Assembly: GCA_022843745.1 (NCBI GenBank)
Contig: JALHNB010000009.1
Span: 126,072-190,071 of the forward strand
Origin: Anaerolineae bacterium
Lineage (GTDB): Bacteria; Chloroflexota; Anaerolineae; Aggregatilineales; Phototrophicaceae
Length of the DNA stretch: 64,000 bases
Direction: 5' to 3'
Numbering within the stretch: position 1 is the stretch's first letter; each line of letters opens with the position of its first letter. The position numbers and the translations under genes are program-made. Shown one piece after another: positions 44,163-52,252 of the stretch. The notes under the pieces are model-generated. The model was not told where the DNA came from and searched no databases. It was given only the letters and a program-made list of their open reading frames with translations.

Positions 44163-44456
44163 CTAGGATTTCGCGTGCTGCATGGTGAACATCGCGTATT
44201 TCTTTGCGATTTTTCCGCCGATCAGATGTTTTTCGACGATACGCTTCAAAGCGGATTTTTCTGTGCAGCGATACCAGACGCCATCGGGGTAAACGATTAA
44301 CACGGGGCCTTCTTTGCACTGTCCCAGGCAGGAAACGGTTGAACACTTCACATCTCTTGCTTGTTTGCCAAGTTGTTCCCTGACCTCTTTGAGCAATTTA
44401 CTGCCGTGACAATGGCTGCCGTCGCAAGCGATCAAATGACGTTGATATTCTCTCAT
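44163..44456 (-). CDS. Thioredoxin-like [2Fe-2S] ferredoxin
   Basis: 97 residues. Two cysteines early (CDGSHCHGS) and two later (TVSCLGQCKEGP) match the ligands of the thioredoxin-fold [2Fe-2S] ferredoxin family (NuoE-like small ferredoxins). It carries electrons in the cytoplasm; partner unknown. It follows the 146-residue gene by two bases, so both are co-transcribed, probably from the promoter region near the palindrome at 44991. Confidence 0.9.
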   Translation of the reverse strand: MREYQRHLIACDGSHCHGSKLLKEVREQLGKQARDVKCSTVSCLGQCKEGPVLIVYPDGVWYRCTEKSALKRIVEKHLIGGKIAKKYAMFTMQHAKS

Positions 44457-44458
44457 CG

Positions 44459-44899
44459 TTAATTCCAGGAAAATTGAATCGGACGAGGCAGACGATATAG
44501 AGTGCTGAGTTCGTTGAAAGTTTCTTGGCGTTTCTGGTCAGGTGCACGGAAACCATGAAGGCGCGTTTCGGTTCTTAACGCGGCATTGAGCAAGGCACGG
44601 TATTCGCGGTGGTTGAGCGAGAGGCACGTATTCTCGATCCAGACTTCACGAAGCTCATCATCGACCTGCACGACGCTGTAATGATTTTTTCCAACATAAG
44701 GCCGCTGCGATCCATATTCAAGGACACGCGCGAAATGGCTAAAACTCGAACGCATCAGACGAAACTGATACTCATCCCATTGAATACAAACGATTTTTCC
44801 GGCTTCGTGGGTAATCTGTCGGTGATCGTTGATTGTGGCAAGCAGTTGATAATTCATGAGGGGAATAGATTTTCCAGTTGGATGTTTATACACCATCAT
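44459..44899 (-). CDS. Hypothetical protein co-transcribed with the [2Fe-2S] ferredoxin
   Basis: 146 residues, predicted mixed alpha/beta (VCIQWDEYQFRLMRSSFSHFARVLEYG, NHYSVVQVDDELREVWIENTCLSL). No known motif. A shorter start at 44857 (MNYQLLATIN) is also possible. The gene is immediately upstream of the ferredoxin, and its promoter region carries a palindrome shared with dps, so a role in iron or oxidative stress is a reasonable guess. Confidence 0.6.
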   Translation of the reverse strand: MMVYKHPTGKSIPLMNYQLLATINDHRQITHEAGKIVCIQWDEYQFRLMRSSFSHFARVLEYGSQRPYVGKNHYSVVQVDDELREVWIENTCLSLNHREYRALLNAALRTETRLHGFRAPDQKRQETFNELSTLYRLPRPIQFSWN

Positions 44900-44990
44900 A
44901 ACTTTAGCAGAAGCCTAAGCGCATATCTACAATCGCGATTAACTGGATGTATTCCCATGTGGGCATCTTATTGTTCACAAAATCACAAAT

Positions 44991-45012
44991 TATTTTAACC
45001 GGGGTTAAAATA
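44991..45012. promoter_or_regulatory. Perfect 22-bp operator palindrome (copy 1)
   Basis: Arms TATTTTAACC (44991-45000) and GGTTAAAATA (45003-45012) around GG. It lies about 92-113 bp upstream of the hypothetical-ferredoxin operon start and is nearly the same as the site upstream of dps at 45668. Confidence 0.65.
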
Positions 45013-45040
45013 AAAACAGGCCGAAAACTTCAGCCTGTTT
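45010..45040 (-). terminator. Rho-independent terminator of dps
   Basis: Reverse strand: 8-bp stem AAACAGGC/GCCTGTTT (45033-45040 and 45014-45021) with an 11-base loop, followed by TTATTTT. It lies 57 bp after the dps stop, and the operator palindrome of the next operon follows directly. Confidence 0.8.
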
Positions 45041-45096
45041 AGATGTCATAAATTGGAGGTTCTGGAGGAGCGTGGAAGCTTCTCTGAACCTTTTTG

Positions 45097-45603
45097 TTAG
45101 ATACCCTCGCCCTCCAGATGAGCGCGGAGTAACCAGGCCATTTTCTGATGATCCTGTACCAATCCAGTAAAATAATCTTCTACCGAAATGTCGCCATAAG
45201 TATCGCCTGCCGTTTTGGTATCTTCGCGCAGTTGGCGGATAACTGCTTCGTGGTCGGCAACGAGATTAGCAACCATCTCACGCGCACTCGGCACAACGCC
45301 GGGTTCTTCGTCCAGCCGAGCCAGTTCCAGCATTTCCTTCAGCGTACCGGGTGCAAATGCGCCATATTGACGAATGCGTTCGGCAGTATCATCAATTGCA
45401 GCGGCAATCTGGTCGTACTGATTTTCGATCAGGGCATGCAGCGGTTGGAACTGTGGCCCTGTAATATTCCAGTGGTAGTTACGCATACGCATATAAAGAA
45501 CATGTTGATCTGCCAGCACATATTTCAGCAGTTCAACCACGCCTGACTGTTGTTCGCTCGTCAGGCCGTCATTCACCTTGATGTGCTTAATCTTTGTCGC
45601 CAT
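45097..45603 (-). CDS. dps: Dps-family DNA-binding ferritin-like protein
   Basis: 168 residues, a four-helix ferritin-like fold. The ferroxidase motif reads RNYHWNITGPQFQPLHALIENQYDQIAAAIDDTAERIR in outline (His, His, Asp and Glu at the family positions). Dps forms a 12-subunit cage that stores iron, removes hydrogen peroxide and protects DNA. The lysine-bearing N-terminal tail (MATKIKHIKVND) may touch DNA. GGGAG lies eight bases before the ATG. A palindrome upstream (45668) and a strong terminator downstream mark it as a single-gene unit, probably stress- or iron-controlled. Confidence 0.95.
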   Translation of the reverse strand: MATKIKHIKVNDGLTSEQQSGVVELLKYVLADQHVLYMRMRNYHWNITGPQFQPLHALIENQYDQIAAAIDDTAERIRQYGAFAPGTLKEMLELARLDEEPGVVPSAREMVANLVADHEAVIRQLREDTKTAGDTYGDISVEDYFTGLVQDHQKMAWLLRAHLEGEGI

Positions 45604-45667
45604 ATTATCACTCCCTCAAATTCATATTTAACGGTAATTAGTGAGACTCATTCTGCCAAAGAATCAT

Positions 45668-45689
45668 TATTTTAACAAGGGTTAAATTT
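45668..45689. promoter_or_regulatory. Operator palindrome (copy 2) upstream of dps
   Basis: TATTTTAAC, then AAGG, then GTTAAATTT; about 18 of 22 positions match the perfect site at 44991. It is 65 bp upstream of the dps start codon, with a TATAAA-like box beside it. Confidence 0.62.
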
Positions 45690-45839
45690 TATATTTCCCA
45701 CACGAAAAGCATAATGAGAAACATTTCTTCTATAGTAGCATAAAAATTGATATGCTGTTTTTTTTCTAACGTTTAACCTACGCATCGCCCCTCTCATCTG
45801 CTAGAATCAAAAATCAAGTAGCAAAAGGTAATGCAATTT

Positions 45840-47234
45840 ATGGCACGTAAACCGATGGTCGCCATTGTTGGCAGGCCAAATGTCGGCAAAAGTACACTGT
45901 TCAATCGATTCGTCGGGGAACGGGTAGCGGTAATTGATGACATCCCCGGCACAACACGCGATAGAATCCAGGCCGAAAGCGATTGGCGTGGAGTCGTATT
46001 CAATATTGTCGATACCGGCGGTATCGAAGTTTATCAGGCTAAAGGCACACGCGACACAACGCCGCTGGCCGAAGGCAGCATCGAATTTGTCCCGCAGATC
46101 GAGGCGCAAGCATTGATGGCTGCGCAGGAAGCCGATGTGATCGTCCTGATGGTCGATTCGCTGCATGGCATCACCGCTGCCGACCAGGATATTGCGCAAA
46201 CGCTTCGGCGTAACAGCTCCGACAAACCGATTCTGGTCGCGGCGAACAAAGCCGATAACCCGAAACGCAGCGACGACGCATTTGAATTTTATGCGCTCGG
46301 ATTCGAAAAAGTCTTCCCTATCAGCGCTTTTCATAACCTGGGCGTTGGCGATTTGCTGGATGGTATCGTCGAGGCAATCCACGAGCAGATACCCGATCTG
46401 GATACCAGAGAAGCGGATGATGAGCATCTCAAAATTGCCATTGTCGGCAGGCCAAATGTCGGCAAAAGCAGCCTGCTCAATCATATTCTGGGCGAGGAGC
46501 GTACGATTGTCAGCCCTATTGCCGGGACGACACGCGATGCGATAGATACGCTCATCAACTGGAACGGAAACCCAATCACTTTAATCGACACGGCGGGTAT
46601 CCGCAAACCGGGTAAGGTTGGGACTGGCGTCGAAAAATATAGCGTCCTGCGCACCATGAGCGCACTTGAACGGGCGGATGTGGCGCTGCTGCTCATCGAC
46701 GCAGTGGACGGCGTAACCGAGCAGGATCAGCATATCGCCGGGTATATCATGGATGCCAATAAAAGCGTCGTGATTGTCGTCAACAAATGGGATGCCGTCG
46801 AAAAAGACGAGCATACCATGAATGAATATCTGACCACGATCCGCGAGAAATTCAATTTCCTGCCAAACACACCGACGATTTTTATCAGCGCACTCACGGG
46901 ACAGCGAATCCATCAGGTTTTGGAAACCGCAAATCGTGTTTGGGAAAGCCGTTCGTTCCGCATCCCGACGGGTGAACTCAATCGAATTATCCGCGCCGCC
47001 GTACAAAAGCATCCACCACCGCAAAGAGGCACGAAGCAGCTTAAAATATTTTTCGCAACGCAGGTCGCTGTCGATCCACCCGTGATTTTGTTCCATGTGA
47101 ACGACACGCGGCTAGTTCACTTTACCTATAAGCGTTTCCTCGAAAATCAGATACGCGCGGATTACTCATTCGAAGGCACGCCGATTATCCTCAGCTTCCG
47201 CCCGCGCGATGGAATGCTGGACGATAAAGACTGA
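45840..47234 (+). CDS. der: Ribosome-assembly GTPase Der (EngA)
   Basis: 464 residues with two GTPase domains in tandem: GRPNVGKSTLFNR, DTGG, NKAD in the first (1-~165) and GRPNVGKSSLLNH, DTAG, NKWD in the second (~190-350), then a C-terminal KH-like domain (~365-464, FKIFFATQV-type strand and FEGTPIILSFRPR). This is unique to Der, which matures the 50S ribosomal subunit. The ATG at 45840 has AAAAGG 11 bases before it; the ATG at 45831 is too close to that site. Confidence 0.97.
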   Translation: MARKPMVAIVGRPNVGKSTLFNRFVGERVAVIDDIPGTTRDRIQAESDWRGVVFNIVDTGGIEVYQAKGTRDTTPLAEGSIEFVPQIEAQALMAAQEADVIVLMVDSLHGITAADQDIAQTLRRNSSDKPILVAANKADNPKRSDDAFEFYALGFEKVFPISAFHNLGVGDLLDGIVEAIHEQIPDLDTREADDEHLKIAIVGRPNVGKSSLLNHILGEERTIVSPIAGTTRDAIDTLINWNGNPITLIDTAGIRKPGKVGTGVEKYSVLRTMSALERADVALLLIDAVDGVTEQDQHIAGYIMDANKSVVIVVNKWDAVEKDEHTMNEYLTTIREKFNFLPNTPTIFISALTGQRIHQVLETANRVWESRSFRIPTGELNRIIRAAVQKHPPPQRGTKQLKIFFATQVAVDPPVILFHVNDTRLVHFTYKRFLENQIRADYSFEGTPIILSFRPRDGMLDDKD

Positions 47235-47355
47235 TTTCGAACAGAGCCTTACAGCAAAACCATACCCCTGAAAATGTGTGGTTGCGGCTAAATTGAAATG
47301 TGCGAAAATGTAAGGGTATCGCCTTTGCAACTATGACCTGCCGAAAGAGAAGCTG

Positions 47356-47967
47356 ATGCAAAATATGACCTGCTCCTCGTGCGGAGCGCCGTTAGAGGTC
47401 AAAAATCAATTTATCCGTTCAATAACCTGCCGCTTCTGTGGTTCTACCTACATGGTCAGCGGCAGTGACACCCTCGACGCTGTGGGCAAAATGCCGAGTC
47501 TTGCTGACTACCCTTCACGCTTAAATGTGGGGGCCAGAGGCGAGATTCACGGACGCGCTTTCAGTGTTATTGGCCGCGTCCGTTACGCTTATGCCGAAGG
47601 TTTTTGGGAAGAATGGCAGATTGTATGGGATGATGGTGCGCCGCCGGACTGGTTAGAAGAAGATGAAGGTTACTGGACGGTTTATCGGCGTGATCGCGTT
47701 CGCGGTGCGATCCCTCCCTACGATCAGGTAAAAGTCGGTCAGTCCGTGACGATCAATAACAAGTCTGTCTTTATTACTGAAAAGCGCACTGCCCGAGTCG
47801 CGGGGAGCGAAGGTCAATTCTCATCTGTTTTACCACTCACAGGCACATTTGGTTATATTCAAGGCACATCCACCGAAAACCCGGTCAGCGTCAATTATTG
47901 GACGGACGAAATCGAGCTTTCAGTGGGTCAGGACCTGGAACATAACGAGATTAAGATCAAGTCATGA
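47356..47967 (+). CDS. DUF4178 domain protein with zinc ribbon
   Basis: 203 residues. The N-terminus is a zinc ribbon (CSSCGAPLEVKN...CRFCGS). The rest is a DUF4178 domain (RGEIHGRAFSVIGRVRYAYAEGFWEEWQIVWDDG, and the WL-type core). No membrane segment. DUF4178 proteins occur beside spermidine-synthase-like and DUF350 genes in membrane-stress islands. The next gene overlaps it by four bases and contains a second DUF4178 with a zinc ribbon, so they probably work as a pair. Confidence 0.85.
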   Translation: MQNMTCSSCGAPLEVKNQFIRSITCRFCGSTYMVSGSDTLDAVGKMPSLADYPSRLNVGARGEIHGRAFSVIGRVRYAYAEGFWEEWQIVWDDGAPPDWLEEDEGYWTVYRRDRVRGAIPPYDQVKVGQSVTINNKSVFITEKRTARVAGSEGQFSSVLPLTGTFGYIQGTSTENPVSVNYWTDEIELSVGQDLEHNEIKIKS

Positions 47968-49220
47968 GTACGACACCTGCGAAACGCTCGATTCTAAAAG
48001 AAATAAAATGTCCAAGCTGCGGCTCGCCCGTGCCACAATACTCACCGGATGCCCAGACGATTGTTTGCGGCGCGTGTGGCAGCTTTGTGGCAATGGATAT
48101 GGAAGGGCCAATCGTAACGGGCAAAAGCCGCAAACCACCCACACCTCCTGTCCCTATTGAGATTGGCAGCAGCGCACGTTTACAGGATACGGACTTTTTC
48201 GTTTTGGGACGTGTCCTCTATCGCGGCTGGGATGATGAAGATAAATGGCTGTGGGACGAGTGGCTGCTCGGCGGCGCGGATGGTCGATTGCTCTGGCTCT
48301 CGTATTACCCCGAAGAGGGTGAAGGCTTTACGCTCTTTAAAAAATTGCGGGTGCGCGAAGCTTTTGACGCAAAAACCGCACGGTCATTACCAACCGGAAA
48401 TGGGACAGTTCTCGTCCATGAACGCTATCCGGCACAGATTATGAGCGCGGAAGGCGAACTGACATGGCGCGGTAAGCCCGGAGACAGTTTGTATATGGCC
48501 GAAGCCTTCGGTATGGGCAAACGCTACAGCGTCCAGCAAACCGATGATGAACTCGAAATCCATGAAGGCGTTCCACTGACTGAGGCAGAAGTCGCGCAGG
48601 CCTTTAATAACCAGAAATGGTTAGACACCATTAAAAAACGCGCCAACCAGGGAAAAACTCAGACCATTATTGGCCTTCTGTTTCTCGCATTCGCAGTTTG
48701 GGGGTTGATGGCTGCGATCTGGGCATCGACTACGGGTGAACCAGCGCTCACGCAAAGCCTGACACTCAGCCGCGCGAATCCCATCGGCGCGATACCCGTC
48801 GAGTTCGATCAGATTGGTCGTGCCTCGATTGTCAGCGTCCAGGCGCAGGGATCTCTGCCGCTGCCGAGTTCAGTAGACATTGACGTGGGCATCGACTCGC
48901 CCGATGGCATGGAAAATGACCTGTTCACCCTGGAATTATGGCGTGAAAGTGGCAGCGATGACGAAGGTTACTGGGAGGAAGCCCAAGCCAGCGCCAGCGA
49001 TATGTTTGTGCCATTCCAGACAGGGACTCACAATCTTTCCATTGAACTAGGTGAAGGCACACTCGATTCAATCAGCGTCAATGTTGATATACGACGCAAT
49101 CATGTTTTACCCACATGGTTTATCATTTATGCTGGCGTTGTGGCTGTTATTGGTATCCTGATTCTGGTTTTCCGCTATCGCAGCACGTTGCGTAAATTGT
49201 CGGCAGAAGCCGACGACTAG
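47964..49220 (+). CDS. DUF4178 membrane protein with zinc ribbon
   Basis: 418 residues. A zinc ribbon (CPSCGSPVP... CGACGS) is followed by a DUF4178 domain (~70-210: ARLQDTDFFVLGRVLYRGWDDEDK, LWDEWLLGGADGRLLWLSYY). A first membrane helix is near residue 235 (IIGLLFLAFAVWGLMAAIWA), then a ~150-residue beta-rich external part, and a second helix near the C-terminus (WFIIYAGVVAVIGILILVF). It starts within the stop of the previous gene. The layout suggests an envelope stress sensor or assembly factor; no enzyme activity is known for the family. Confidence 0.82.
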   Translation: MSTTPAKRSILKEIKCPSCGSPVPQYSPDAQTIVCGACGSFVAMDMEGPIVTGKSRKPPTPPVPIEIGSSARLQDTDFFVLGRVLYRGWDDEDKWLWDEWLLGGADGRLLWLSYYPEEGEGFTLFKKLRVREAFDAKTARSLPTGNGTVLVHERYPAQIMSAEGELTWRGKPGDSLYMAEAFGMGKRYSVQQTDDELEIHEGVPLTEAEVAQAFNNQKWLDTIKKRANQGKTQTIIGLLFLAFAVWGLMAAIWASTTGEPALTQSLTLSRANPIGAIPVEFDQIGRASIVSVQAQGSLPLPSSVDIDVGIDSPDGMENDLFTLELWRESGSDDEGYWEEAQASASDMFVPFQTGTHNLSIELGEGTLDSISVNVDIRRNHVLPTWFIIYAGVVAVIGILILVFRYRSTLRKLSAEADD

Positions 49221-49275
49221 TAGAGAAAATAGTGTATTGTCGCCCGCGACAGGCGACTAGCAGAGGTAGAAGCAT

Positions 49276-49452
49276 ATGGGACGGATAGTTATGATCGTTT
49301 TAGTGGTCGTCGTACTGGTGACTTCATTTGGTGGCGCGGCTTATGCCAGCCTGAATGGTTTTGGATTAGTTGCCAGCGGTGCGCCGTTCGCGCGTTCCGG
49401 CAGCATCGGTGGGCCAGTGATTATGGGTGGCGGGCCAGGTAGTGGTAAGTGA
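49276..49452 (+). CDS. 58-residue membrane peptide
   Basis: A short frame (ATG 49276, TGA at 49450) with one N-terminal hydrophobic helix (IVMIVLVVVVLVTSFGGAAYA) and a glycine-rich end. AGAGGTAGA is a fair ribosome site. Its TGA overlaps the GTG start of the next gene (GTGA), as with other coupled genes in the cassette, which supports it being real although it is very small. Confidence 0.7.
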   Translation: MGRIVMIVLVVVVLVTSFGGAAYASLNGFGLVASGAPFARSGSIGGPVIMGGGPGSGK

Positions 49453-51011
49453 CAGATGTTATCGCTGAAGAAAGACGGGCAGGCGTTGGCGTTTCCCGGC
49501 GCGAACGGGCAACACTGCTCGTTTCAGTCCTCATTATCTCCATCTGTGCGCTGACCTATGAACTTATTATTGCCACCCTCTCCAGCTATCTGCTCGGCGA
49601 CAGCATCACGCAGTTCTCATTTACAATCGGCTTTTTTCTTTGTGCGATGGGGATTGGCGCATTAATTTCACGGCGGATCGAAACAGCCGAGGTTCGCTGG
49701 TTCATCGTTGTCGAGATTCTCACGGGAATTTTCGGCGGGATTTCCGCAGCGCTGCTCTATGCCGTTTTCACGCTCGGCGAAGAAACTTATTACACCATCG
49801 CGATGATCGGCGTGACGCTGGCTGTCGGCATCTGTATCGGCCTGGAAATCCCCCTTCTAACTCGGATCGTTGCCCATCGCGCTGACCTGGGCAAAGCGTT
49901 GGCTGATATTCTCTCGCTGGATTACCTCGGTGCGCTGGTGGGATCACTGGCCTTCCCGATTGTGCTGCTCCCCCTGCTCGGTGTCACTCAAACAGCCTTC
50001 GTGATGGGCTTGCTCAATATTCTGGTGGCAGGCTTATGCTTAAATCTGTTTCGCACACGCCTCAAACCCATCTGGGTACGACGCTTTACCATAGGCTGGG
50101 CGGCGGCGCTGGCACTGATGATTGTTGGAACGATATTTTCCAGTGACTTTGTGCGGGCATTTGAGCAGCAGTTATACAGCGATGTCATCATTTACCGTCA
50201 CCAGACCACTTATCAGCGAATTGTCATGACTCGCAATAACGAGGATGTGCGCCTGTTCCTGGACGGCAATTTACAGTTGAGCAGCCGTGATGAATATCGC
50301 TATCATGAAGTTCTGGTGCATCCGGTGATGAGCGCTGCCCGATCTCACGAAACGGTACTCGTACTAGGCGGAGGCGACGGCGCGGTCGCCCGTGAACTGC
50401 TCAAATACCCCGATGTGCAGAAGATCATCATTGTCGATCTTGACCCTGAAGTCACACATCTGGCGCAAACCAATCCCATCCTGCGCAAAATCAACAACGG
50501 ATCGCTCGATGACCCTCGTGTGACCATCATCAATACGGATGCGTATCGCTATCTCGAAGAAAGCTCGGAAGTTTATCCGGTCATCATTATCGACTTGCCA
50601 GACCCGAATAATGAAAGCTTAAGCCGATTGTACAGCCGCGAATTTTATCGTCTGGTACATCAGCACATTTCGCCGGATGGCGCGTTCGTCACACAGGCTA
50701 CCTCACCCTATTTTGTGCGAGAAGCGTTCTGGACGATTGCCAATACGATTGAGGCTTCCGATTTTCATATGCTTCCCCTACGAACCTATGTGCCATCATT
50801 CGGTGAGTGGGGGTTTGTGATCGGTACACCGCTGCGCCCCGTAGAGTTACAGGTTGATGAGTCACTGTCGCTGCGTTACCTGACACCCGAAGTTTTACAA
50901 ACCGCGCTCGTTTTTGACCCGGATATCGCTTATGTGAATACGGCTATAAACACCCTCGACAACCCGGCGCTCGTTCATTCCTACGAGCAGGGCTGGCGAC
51001 AGTGGAATTAA
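49449..51011 (+). CDS. Membrane spermidine-synthase-like protein
   Basis: 520 residues, GTG start. Residues 1-~215 hold seven membrane segments (ERATLLVSVLIISICALTYELIIATLSSYLLG). Residues ~230-480 resemble a spermidine synthase domain: LVLGGGDGAVARELLKYPDVQKIIIVDLDPEV is the SAM/decarboxy-SAM-binding motif, DAYRYLEESSEVYPVIIIDLPDP is the following strand-loop, and YSREFYRL follows it. Such fusions in DUF4178 islands are thought to make an aminopropyl-type modification or sense polyamines at the membrane. Whether it is catalytic is unknown. It ends in convergent orientation with the DUF350-like gene. Confidence 0.85.
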   Translation: MTDVIAEERRAGVGVSRRERATLLVSVLIISICALTYELIIATLSSYLLGDSITQFSFTIGFFLCAMGIGALISRRIETAEVRWFIVVEILTGIFGGISAALLYAVFTLGEETYYTIAMIGVTLAVGICIGLEIPLLTRIVAHRADLGKALADILSLDYLGALVGSLAFPIVLLPLLGVTQTAFVMGLLNILVAGLCLNLFRTRLKPIWVRRFTIGWAAALALMIVGTIFSSDFVRAFEQQLYSDVIIYRHQTTYQRIVMTRNNEDVRLFLDGNLQLSSRDEYRYHEVLVHPVMSAARSHETVLVLGGGDGAVARELLKYPDVQKIIIVDLDPEVTHLAQTNPILRKINNGSLDDPRVTIINTDAYRYLEESSEVYPVIIIDLPDPNNESLSRLYSREFYRLVHQHISPDGAFVTQATSPYFVREAFWTIANTIEASDFHMLPLRTYVPSFGEWGFVIGTPLRPVELQVDESLSLRYLTPEVLQTALVFDPDIAYVNTAINTLDNPALVHSYEQGWRQWN

Positions 51012-51047
51012 ATTACAGCAATTGAAAAACAGTGCTGATAAACGATG

Positions 51048-51605
51048 TCACAGTAATTGAAAAACGGTGCTGATGAACGGCGTAACGGCTAATCCACCCA
51101 GGAAAAACGCAACAGCCGCGTTCTGCTCTTTGATGACTTCACGGCGGATATAGTCATAAACATTTTCGTTGGGCTGCCGTCCCATCATGCGATGAGCGAT
51201 CATAAAAATCAAAGCGGTGTAAAGAGAGGCAATCACCAGACCGCCGATAATCCACGCCGCGCTTTCCAGGGTTGAAGGGTCGGGCGTAAACCCACTGGTG
51301 GTCATGAAACCCACAAAAATGGAGGCAATCAGTGAAATGATAAAGAAAAAAGCTCCTACAGCCGGATTCTGCACATCTTCAATTTCGTGCGTCAGTTTGC
51401 TTGGCGGCAAACCTAATCCCCACATGATGAGGATGCTAGTTCCCTGCGAGACAACTATGGCGAATGTCGCCCAGGCTAACGCCGACCCCACCAGACTCAG
51501 GAACGAACTGTTTAACTCTTCAGGATCGACCACATTCTGAGCCAACGCCGAGTTAACGGTCAATAATAGGGCAGCACACAGGAAAAAAAGGCTAATTTTC
51601 CGCAT
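51048..51605 (-). CDS. DUF350-like membrane protein
   Basis: 185 residues with a signal-like N-terminal helix (SLFFLCAALLLTVNSALAQ) and four further membrane helices (FAIVVSQGTSILIMWGLG, AVGAFFFIISLIASIFVGF, AAWIIGGLVIASLYTALIFMIA, AAVAFFLGGLAVTPFIS). The repeated small-residue helices are typical of DUF350, a family found in the same islands as DUF4178 and PspA-type genes. I choose the ATG at 51605, with AAGAGG nine bases before it. It lies on the opposite strand to the spermidine-synthase-like gene. Confidence 0.78.
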   Translation of the reverse strand: MRKISLFFLCAALLLTVNSALAQNVVDPEELNSSFLSLVGSALAWATFAIVVSQGTSILIMWGLGLPPSKLTHEIEDVQNPAVGAFFFIISLIASIFVGFMTTSGFTPDPSTLESAAWIIGGLVIASLYTALIFMIAHRMMGRQPNENVYDYIRREVIKEQNAAVAFFLGGLAVTPFISTVFQLL

Positions 51606-51634
51606 CAGCATCATCCTCTTAAAGCGTGTTTGAT

Positions 51635-52189
51635 TTATGGGTTGTTATTATAGTTCAGGGTGTCAAAAACCGACAATGAACACACGCACCATACGTCATT
51701 ATCCTCTGGGTAAATATGCCATGTGCGCCATTCGATCTGCGAGTCCGAAAGTTTTGTCCACTCGATGCGTGTGATCGGCGTATGACCATATGTCTGTGGA
51801 AATTTCATCTCGATGCTGCCATCAAATGTTCTTATGCTATCCCCCAGAGTTGAAAAATAATCCGCATCATCATCCTGTCCGCATTGCTCAAAACTGACTG
51901 AGAGATTGTAGCCGGGTTGTGCGAAACAATGCGCCAGCAGGTTATCAAAACGGTGGTGATGCGAACATAGCTGAGGTGAAATATCGACACAGGCAAGCAC
52001 TTCGCTCAATACAGGCACGTTATCCCGCAATATCGTTATGGAATGACTCTCGCCAATAATGCAGAACTTCACATGCCACTCGCCAATGGCACAGATTTCA
52101 TGCTTCAACACCGAGAGAGGGATGTTATGTGAACCAGAAATGATGCCAAGTGTCAGATTACGAGGATTTTGATAGACGGCCTGAATCAA
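51635..52189 (-). CDS. DUF2617-like protein
   Basis: 184 residues, no membrane helix. Mixed alpha/beta with WRTWHIYPEDNDVW near the C-terminus, a pattern I associate with DUF2617, which is found next to DUF4178 and spermidine-synthase-like genes in other bacteria. That position supports the assignment; the protein's role is unknown. It is 29 bp from the DUF350-like gene on the same strand, so one transcript is likely. Confidence 0.5.
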   Translation of the reverse strand: MIQAVYQNPRNLTLGIISGSHNIPLSVLKHEICAIGEWHVKFCIIGESHSITILRDNVPVLSEVLACVDISPQLCSHHHRFDNLLAHCFAQPGYNLSVSFEQCGQDDDADYFSTLGDSIRTFDGSIEMKFPQTYGHTPITRIEWTKLSDSQIEWRTWHIYPEDNDVWCVCSLSVFDTLNYNNNP

Positions 52190-52252
52190 AATATCCTATC
52201 TTCATATTGATGAACTTCGACTAAAGGAGTATTTCTTATCATTGTGGAATGC

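Noticed and set aside
44991..45012. Palindrome as a terminator
   Set aside because: It has no loop or T run of its own, and the dps terminator hairpin is a separate stem at 45014-45040.
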